A stretch of DNA of 64,000 nucleotides from Anaspis maculata. Its lineage: Eukaryota > Arthropoda > Insecta > Coleoptera > Scraptiidae. The stretch lies in NCBI GenBank assembly GCA_949128115.1, contig OX421966.1, forward strand, positions 63,051,416-63,115,415, given 5' to 3'. Below the pieces are notes generated by a model that worked only from the letters and a program-made list of their open reading frames with translations, was not told the DNA's origin and searched no databases. The stretch's first letter is position 1. The number at the start of each line of letters is the position of its first letter. Shown in pieces: positions 56,756-64,000 of this stretch. The position numbers and the translations under genes are program-made.

Positions 56756-57153
56756 GGTGTCCAAGAAATGGCGAAAAAGCTCTCCAGTGCGTTGTAAAGG
56801 ACCCTTCAGGGAATTTCGGGAGATTAATGGAAAAATTCTTCGACTTCAGCTTTCAGGGTTGGCATGGGTCAAAGGACGATCCTTTAAACCCTTCTGGTTT
56901 TGTTAATTCGAAATATTTCAGTTTACTGTTGACGGCAGAATTATGAGAAAAAAATATCTACCACTGGATGCGTAGCGATTTTTTTTATTCACAGGGTGAG
57001 TCAGAAACTAAGAACCATATTATTCGAAGGACCATTTTTTGTTTGACTCTTGAGAGCTGCAAAAATTAAAGTTTTTTCCTAATCATTTTTTCGGTATACC
57101 CTGAATGGTCCTGCACAACGTGCTGCAGAGCTTTTCCGCCATTTTCTGGACAG
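56756..57153. mobile_element. Short inverted-repeat element FB9
   Basis: About 400 bp, with arms ggtgtccaagaaatggcgaa against ttttccgccattttctggac, and inner matches aaaggacccttcaggg/ccctgaatggtcctgc. The arms are diverged. The ggtgtcc-type end resembles a frequent class of insect inverted-repeat elements. No clear target duplication. Confidence 0.65.
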
Positions 57154-57661
57154 TCTGGAGTTCTGATTTTCTTTCGGAAGCTCAGGCTGGAAACCCAGAA
57201 ACTCTGAGATTACCTCGGGAACTCCGACTTTATCTTGATAATTCTGATTTTATTATTCCGTAGTTTTTGATCTTATCATCAAGAAATTTCAGAAGTTGAA
57301 AGAATTGTAATGGAGCGTAGGGTCGTTGGAGTTCTTTCACGGGGTAGTGTACGACAAGTATAAACACGACCGACGGGTAGGAAGGCAGAAGTACTTTTAT
57401 TATGACGATTCTCGGCGGCAGACTAGTATCAGGAACGGTTGAAAGTTCGTTTGAAGTGAACGGAGTGAAGTTCAGCTCCGACTCCTTGAAAGACCAGTCT
57501 CAGGAGAAATAGTGACAAAAGGGATTTTGGGCTTACCTTGGACCATTGACTTGAGGCTGCTTCAGGAGTCAAACAAGTAACTATTTGAATTCAAAAGAAT
57601 CAGATAAGTTTTTATACCAATATTTGAATTCGTAACTCATGTATTCTTGGTTGCCTATATA
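57154..57661. other. Spacer
   Basis: A few ctcgggaactccg-type motifs recall the degenerate tracts elsewhere in the window. No gene or clear repeat is supported. Confidence 0.3.
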
Positions 57662-58699
57662 CAGGGTGTTTCGCAATTACGGTTACAAACTTCTAGGGGA
57701 GATTCCCCATCAAAAATGGATCAGGAAAAAATATAACTTCGATGTCCCAAAATGCTCCGTTGAGAAGTTACAGAGTGTTCAAGTTGACTTTTTGAAACTG
57801 ATTTTTTTTTACATAGGTTTTGAACTGTTCAACCGATTTGGTTCAAATTTTCAACAAAGTTAACTGAAGTAAGTCTCTTTCGAATAATATAAACGTGTTG
57901 AGAAACAAAATCAGGGGCGTAGATAATGGAAAAGGTCCTCACTTCCCCCCCCCCCCAATTTTTCACACCCTTAGCTATTTTTTCAAATTGTTACAGCAAT
58001 TTTTGAATGCTGCGTTGAATTTAGAGAAAAAAGTTACTTCTGCAAAATTTTGATTAGAGGCTTCATTTTCGAGATATCTGGGTTTGAAACTTTGGAAAAC
58101 ATCTCGAAATTGCCACTTTCAAAGGCTTTAAAATTAGAATTCAAAAAAACTCATGATTTCTCAGCAGAAATAGGTTTTCTACAATTTCTAAACTGATGAA
58201 CCACTATTTTTTTTGAGAAACGAGAAGTTTTCAGGGAAGAAAAATTGGGCTCATTGAAAGTAAGATGTTTTCCAAAGTTTCAAACCCAGATATCTCGGAA
58301 ACAAAGCCTCTAATCAAAATTTTGCAAGTGTAACTTTTTTTTCTAAATTGAACGCATAATTCAAGAATTAAAACGATTCCGGAAAATATTCAGGGTGGTG
58401 AAAAATAAGGGGGAAATATGAAGTCACCCCCCCCCCCCAATATCTACGCCCCTCATTTTTTTTAACGAGTTGCTACTATTCGATAGCGACCTATTCTGGC
58501 TAACTTTGTTTCAAATTTGAAGAAAATCAGTTCAGCGGTTCAAAAGTTATGTCAAAAAATCGATTTTGAAAAGTCAACTTGAACACCCTGTATCTTTTTA
58601 ACGGAGCCTTCTAGGACATGGAACTTATATTTTTTCCTGGTCCATTTTTGATGGAGAATCTCTCCTAGAAGTTTGTAACCGTAATTGCAAAACACCCTG
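57662..58699. mobile_element. Fold-back element FB10 (TA target duplication)
   Basis: A 1038-bp element with ends cagggtgtttcgcaattacg and cgtaattgcaaaacaccctg, and long arm matches (acttctaggggagattc, ggaaaaaatataacttcg and complements). Flanking TA at 57660-57661 and 58700-58701. It encloses a second inverted-repeat element (57913-58453). Confidence 0.87.
57913..58453. mobile_element. Inverted-repeat element nested in FB10
   Basis: Ends aggggcgtaga and tctacgcccct. Inner matches include cgagatatctgggtttgaaa against tttcaaacccagatatctcg. Runs of 12 C occur at 57945-57956 and 58427-58438. About 540 bp in all. No clear target duplication. It is likely younger than FB10. Confidence 0.78.
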
Positions 58700-59110
58700 T
58701 ATATTACCGCTACAGGATGGATATCGGAGAAAAATCAAACTTGGACGGATTTTTGTATATAAGCTCAGTGAAGCATGTTGTTCAACATAGTAAAAGTCCT
58801 CAAGGATAATAATTATGGTGTGTGCTTTCCTCGTTGTGGCCTCAGAAAGAAATTAAGAAACAGGTTTTCAGGTTTATCTTGTAAACAATGGCACTTGAGA
58901 TAAAATTGCTTTTTGGAAACTTGTTGGAAATGTTATTTTCTGGTGGACGTTTTATCATCAGTCTACTCCCTCTCCTTTAAAAAGCAAGAAAGTTGGAACG
59001 TCCGGATGTTAGGTGCTGGAAGTTGTATATACCTTGAACTCAGGTTGGCTGAGATGGCACTTGGTAAAGATATTAGTTGAACCTGAATTCCCGTGATAAG
59101 CTTGTGACTA
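58700..59110. other. Spacer
   Basis: No gene or repeat recognised between FB10 and the satellite-like tract. Confidence 0.3.
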
Positions 59111-60900
59111 TTCAGTTATAATCCGAATTTAAGTTGAAATCTCAAAGTTGAAACTTGGAAATGATCTCGAGAATCAGATTTTTATCCCGGAACAAAAGAA
59201 AATTACATACGAACTTGAGTTTGAATTTCTCAAATAAAGGCGGAAATTTCAGGTTCGAGCCTGAATTTTCGTGATAATCTCCAAAGTTTTGGGTTCCAAA
59301 ATCCAAATTTCTGCTTCCATTATAATCCAAAAGATTCGACGTTGTCTCAAAAATACATTGATGAAATCCTGGAAAATTGGGACTTTATCCCGAGACATGA
59401 CGAAATTACATCAAATCTGAATTTAGCTCAAAATTTCAAAGTTGAACCCGGAAACTGGAAGAATATTTCGGAAATCAAGAATTTATTTCGGAACAAAAGG
59501 AGTTCGAACTTCGGTCTGAATTTTCCAAATAAGATCAGAAATTCTGAGTTCGATAAAGGCAAACATTTCAGGATTGAGTTTAAATCTTCGTGATTAGCTC
59601 GGAATTTTTGGGTTCTGATCTGAACTCTGCTCGGAGTCTCAGAGTTGAACCCGTCAACTCAAAGATGATTTCGGGAATCAGAACATTATTCTGGAACAGA
59701 AAGAAATTACGTTCTTGACTTTGAATTTCTCAGATCAGGGCGGAAATTTCATGTTTGAGTCTGAATTTTAGTGATAAGTTCCGTATTTCTGGGTTCTAAT
59801 CTGAATTTTCAAGCTAAAGGGAGAATTCATATTTTAAACTCAAAATTCCTGCGTAGATCATAATCCAGGAGTCTCGACGTGGTCTTGAACATTAAGACTA
59901 TGAAACTCCGGGATATTTGACTCTTTTCCGAAACATGACGAAATCACGTCCTGAAGTCTTAGCTTATCTGGAAAACTTGGCTTGTGAACTCAGAGAACAT
60001 CTCAAGAATCAAGATATCATTTCAAAGAAATAGAAATTACACACTTGACTCTGAATTTCTAAAATTAAGCAGAGAATTCTGAGCTTTGCGATGAGTTTGA
60101 TAAGCTCGAAATTTCTAAGTTCTAAGTATGAATTTCTGGGGTGAAAGAAAAATCAAGATGTTAAATTAAAGCCCTTGTCATAATCTAAGACTGTTGATGT
60201 CTCAAAAATCCATATTTTTGTCAAAATCCCAAGCGATCCTACTTTATCCCGGAAGATGAAGAAATTACGTTCTCAAAATCTGAATTTAGCTCGGAATCTT
60301 GCAGCTGAACCCGTTTACTCTATCTCGGAAATCAAGACTATTTTGAAACATGAGGAAGCTAGACACTTGAGTCTGAATTTCCCAAGTGAGGTCGGAAATT
60401 TTGAGCCTGATAACGGTGAAAATTCCAGTTTTGAGTCTAAATCTTCGGGATGAGCTCGAAATTTCTAGGTTCTCAGTTTGAACTTCCGAGTTAAAGGCAA
60501 AATTAAGATCCTAAATTCGACACTTCCGCCTTCATTATAATCCAAGACGCTCGATGTTGTACCGGAAATCATGACTTTTGATGGCGTCCGACTAGGTATC
60601 TCCCGGACCATGAAAAAATTTCGTTTTGAAGTCTGAATTTAGTTCGGAATCTCAAAGTTAAGCCCGTGAACTCAAAGAATATTTGTCGAGATTCGGGACT
60701 TGATTATGAGTTCGATAAAGATGTAAATCGCAAGTTTGAATACGTACTCGATGTCGGAAGTCTTGATAAATTTGAGAATTCTAAGCAAGATCTTCAAGAT
60801 AAGCTCAGAAATTCCAAGTTCATGGGGAAATCTCTGAGCCGAAGTCTGAACTCGGATATAGATTCGGAACACCCAAAATAGCCTCAAAATTTTCAAGTAA
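59110..60900. repeat. Decayed satellite, period about 320-360 bp
   Basis: Recurring blocks in fixed order: aaagttgaacccg-like (59142, 59438, 59642, 60304, 60655), cggaacaaaaga/cggaaacatgacgaaatta-like, tctgaatttctcaaat, cggaaatttcaggtt, gataagctcgaaatttctgg, and cattataatccaa (59312, 59856, 60180, 60532). Spacing of the last block is about 544, 322 and 354 bp, so some units are irregular or lost. Copies are strongly diverged. No element ends are visible and no protein is recognised. Confidence 0.65.
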
Positions 60901-63085
60901 GTCTGAATAAAGTCTAAACTCCTGGGATAGGTTAGTACAGTGTAGCCTGAATTTTCGTTAAGAAGAAAGCTGCCTAGTCCTGAAACTTCGGGATAAACTC
61001 ATAATTTTCGAGTTTGGTTTGGATTTCGAAAAAAACAGGACAAAGAAACCAATGTTTGTGATAATTTCAGATTTTTCCCAACAATAATTGCATCAGCGAT
61101 TTGAAGTTATTCAAGCATTTAAGTCTCATAGTTGAATTTAGATCGCAGCAGCAATATTCTTGAAGAAAAACTGAAACTATTACTGGGATGAATAAATAAG
61201 AAAAGCTTATGATATGGTATGACATGAGAAGAGCGTCAAGATAATTTCGTGGTAGGATATGTAACATCGTGCTAGTATAGTGGTGAGTTAAATTCGTGAT
61301 ACTTCAATTGTTCGAACAATTCCAACAAATCAGTGGCATTTTACGAACTCATATGATAATAATACATAATAATAACCCGCTCACTAAATATCAATTCAGT
61401 CCGATTCATCGCTACTGCAATGCTAAAATTTTGAATAAAAAAACAGGGAGGTAGCTGATTTTGTGAGGCTGTTGAATGCCATTTGTTCTTGTGAACTTCA
61501 GAACTCACCGATAATGGGTTTTTTTTGGGGTCTAACATAATTTATCATGATAATTTACAATTTTCCTAATCAATAAGAATACAAAATTCTTGTTATATTG
61601 AAACGACCCCGGCTATCTTCTTGAACCCCTGAATGGGTAGACAACTCATCATGCTTCCTTTTAACTCAACTTATTTGAATTAAATCATGTTTCCCGCTTT
61701 TGCAACCGCTTGGTCGATGATCATCTAGTATCAGGACGACATCCCGTTGTGCCTCTCTTCTTGTTGTTCGAGGATAGAGCTCTCGAGATTGTTGAGATAG
61801 GTCTGACTACGAGTTTAAACACAATAAGACACAGTATAAATTTTTAACATAACATCAATCTCTTGACCTCTATGTACAAGTCAAAATGTTTGAATAATGG
61901 CTCGCTCCTATACCTAGTCCTACCTTTACATCGCAGGCTAAAATATCTCAAAGATCTAAGCTATTTCCGCAGAGATAAGTTCCCCAAATTATTTCAGAGG
62001 TCCCAACACCCCATCCCCCCTTCTACACCTTGACCGATATTTAATTCTGACTGGTTCTCGCGGTTCAAAGTTGTTTTTGTGGTTAAATTTGATCCAACAT
62101 TTATGTTAGTGTTAGAGGTTATGTTACAGTTAGACCCGGATTCTAGACACTTAAAAGGGAAGAGTGACTTCGACCACGAATGCAATATAGGATTTGTGGG
62201 CCAGTGTGTGCGGTGGCCCCCTTTTTGTTGAGCCTCTTTTCAAAGGCTTACGCTCTTTTTGAGCTATGGTTCTCTTTTGAATTGTCCTCAACGCTCAGAA
62301 AGATTCCCGTGGTCGCAAAACGCAGAGAATTGACTATATAGAATGTTCGCCGAAAAGCCGATGCTAACACGGAATAATCGTCGTCTACACTATACCTGAT
62401 CGAGCCCTAATAACAATTCATTTTTGCAAAATCTCTATCTGAACGATGGCGTCGTTGGGTACCAGATTGAATTCATCAGTTTCGAATAAGAACGTCTTCA
62501 TTACCGTGACAAGCTCTACATGGAAATATCAGGAACTGTCGTGGCGCTAAAACAAAGTTATAAGTTCCAAGGAGGGGGGCGGATCATCAATTCTATCAAT
62601 AATTCCGACTCTACGGCAGGGTCCGAACCCCGATATCAACGCGATTCTATTTTATTTCAATCACTTGATTCTTTACGTAGATCTCAAAGTTTACATTTTC
62701 CGAATAACTAGGAGCTTTAGAAACGCAGAAGAAGCTTACTCGCGAGTCTCCAGATCTAACCCGCTAGGTCCGGTGCTCTGAGTACCGCAGTCACAACGCC
62801 AAGTCCAGAGAGCCCAAGAGCTCGAATACCTTTCTATGAAGGTATCCAACAAAGGACGAGGCTTAACAGTGGCTGTACCTGATGGCAGACAGTACCGCAG
62901 ATACCAGCACGTGCAGGCAGATTCAGAACGCACGCGTGAGCCCCATCATACATTCTTCACGACGAAGCTCAATCGTAAGCACCAATCCCAACTCACCAAG
63001 ACTAACCCTCCGCTCGCCGAGGTCATCACCCCGCTACACGAGATACCGGAACGAGAGAACTCATTTCTATCGGGCCTGGATCATT
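60901..63085. other. Unassigned sequence
   Basis: No recognised gene, repeat or inverted structure. GC content rises after about 62750. Confidence 0.3.
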
Positions 63086-63089
63086 CAGG

Positions 63090-63655
63090 GGTTTCAACTT
63101 GACATCCTTGAGGTGGGTTTAAACTCGTCGTCGAAGAGACACGACTCAGCATTCTTGAGGGGGTTCAAAACACTTCTTCAACGAGTCCCAACTCTACGAC
63201 TTAGAGATGGGTCGAAACTCAACACTGGAAGGGCCTCGGCACATCGACCTGGCGAAGGGTTGGGACTCGTCGTCGGAGGACTCTGACGCGACTCCTGGAG
63301 GCGGGTCAAGACTCAACATCCAAGGGCTTTGACACGACATCCTAGAGGTGGGTTGCAACTCAAAGGGTAGCAACTCATCGGCTTCTAGGCGGATCAAAAC
63401 TCAACCTGGAAGGATCTCGACTCAACTTCCTCCAAGGGGACAAAACGTGTCTCCGAAGGGTTCCAGTTCGACTTTCTCCAGAGGGCTAAGACGCATCAGC
63501 CGGGGTTTCGACTCGGCAGCCCCCAAGTGAGCTGGGACTCATCATCGGGGCTTCGACTCTACGGCCTCTAGGAGGGTCGCTACGCAACATCAACGGGCTC
63601 TAGCTCAGCTTCCTCGAAGGGGATCAAAACACTTCGCTAACAGATCCGCAGAAGC
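63090..63655. repeat. Diverged minisatellite, period about 24 bp
   Basis: About 22-24 imperfect copies of a unit like gggtcaaaactcaacatcctc-gaa, for example gggtcaagactcaacatcca (63302), ggatcaaaactcaacctgga (63391) and gggttcaaaacacttcttca (63161). Lengths vary between about 19 and 26 bp. Two open plus-strand frames (ending 63286, and 63348-63530) cross it, giving repeats of about 8 residues, but the period drifts, so coding is doubtful. Confidence 0.7.
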
Positions 63656-64000
63656 ACTCGGCAACGGACGTGACAAGTCTGGAGCGGACGACAGCCCAGG
63701 CAGATTGGTCCAAGTAAAACTGTCAATCTCCATCGACACTCCTCTATTCCCAGCAATTCGGAATATTTTATCGTATCTAAAACGATCGCAAACAGCGTAT
63801 AGTTTGAAAATTCCAATGGGTAATCTGATATAGCGCACCGAAGTGCGGTGCTGGGCTGGGGCAGCGGCAGCGCGGAGCGTCGATACAGCAGGAGTACGTT
63901 GGCAGACTAGCTGGTTTGATGTGCGAGTGCTTCACTTCATTCACACCATTTAACTATTTCACCGGACGTCGAGCAGGAACGGTTGTTGAATATCGAGGTG
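63656..64000. other. GC-rich end segment
   Basis: 63836-63890 is GC-rich with a small hairpin (gcaccg-aagt-gcggtgc). The last 100 bp could be a transcription start region (an initiator-like tcattcacacc at 63938), but the window ends before this can be tested. Confidence 0.25.

Noticed and set aside
63090..63655. CRISPR-like short repeats
   Set aside because: Units are contiguous and diverged with no spacers; it is a minisatellite.

Overview
This 64-kb window is eukaryotic nuclear DNA, almost certainly from an insect or other arthropod. It has no prokaryotic gene organisation. It holds BEL/Pao, Ty3/gypsy, Crypton, Helitron-like and several LINE families, tRNA-derived SINEs, hAT-type MITEs, many long fold-back (palindromic) elements with TA target duplications, and one plausible spliced exon of a host gene. 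The species cannot be named from the sequence. Nearly everything recognisable is mobile or repetitive DNA, much of it nested.

Layout, left half. 0.3-2.1 kb: BEL/Pao integrase and RNase H remnants (minus strand). 4.7-6.05 kb: degenerate short-period repeat carrying an old SINE. 6.2-7.0 kb: Crypton-type (DUF3504) tyrosine recombinase with all catalytic residues. 7.4-14.4 kb: a LINE with a PHD-finger ORF1 ('LINE-X'), split by a second, 5'-truncated LINE ('LINE-A', 9.0-13.3 kb). LINE-A carries a 0.9-kb fold-back element in its 3' UTR. 14.4-19.0 kb: two more inverted-repeat elements, the second with a decayed LINE inside. 20.5-29.3 kb: a Ty3/gypsy pol split between RT and RNase H by an 8.1-kb insertion. 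The insertion is two head-to-tail copies of one repeat element with a 42-bp hairpin end, a 118-bp satellite array and a partly conserved open frame; I call it the Helentron-like unit. Unit 1 also carries a 1.6-kb fold-back element.

Right half. 30.8-34.4 kb: a 3.6-kb fold-back element containing a hAT MITE with a perfect 8-bp target duplication. 36.0-40.4 kb: a third Helentron-like unit in inverted orientation, holding a 2-kb fold-back element and abutting another gypsy RT fragment. 43.0 kb: an exon with a start codon, signal peptide and splice sites, the best candidate for a host gene. 44.2-54.4 kb: a 2.3-kb block repeated three times in tandem. Copy B alone gained a SINE and a hAT MITE, and copy C alone gained a 3.6-kb palindromic element. 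56.8-58.7 kb: two more fold-back elements. 59.1-60.9 kb: a decayed satellite with a period of roughly 320-360 bp. 63.1-63.65 kb: a diverged minisatellite of about 24 bp.

The elements do not form a pathway. They record a history: the insertions order themselves by nesting (LINE-X before LINE-A before its fold-back; gypsy before the tandem units before their fold-backs; triplication before SINE, MITE and palindrome). The least ordinary items are the tandem Helentron-like units with their satellite and conserved frame, the intact-looking Crypton recombinase, the set of kilobase-scale fold-back elements with TA duplications (one with a mirrored intron-like segment), and the triplicated block.
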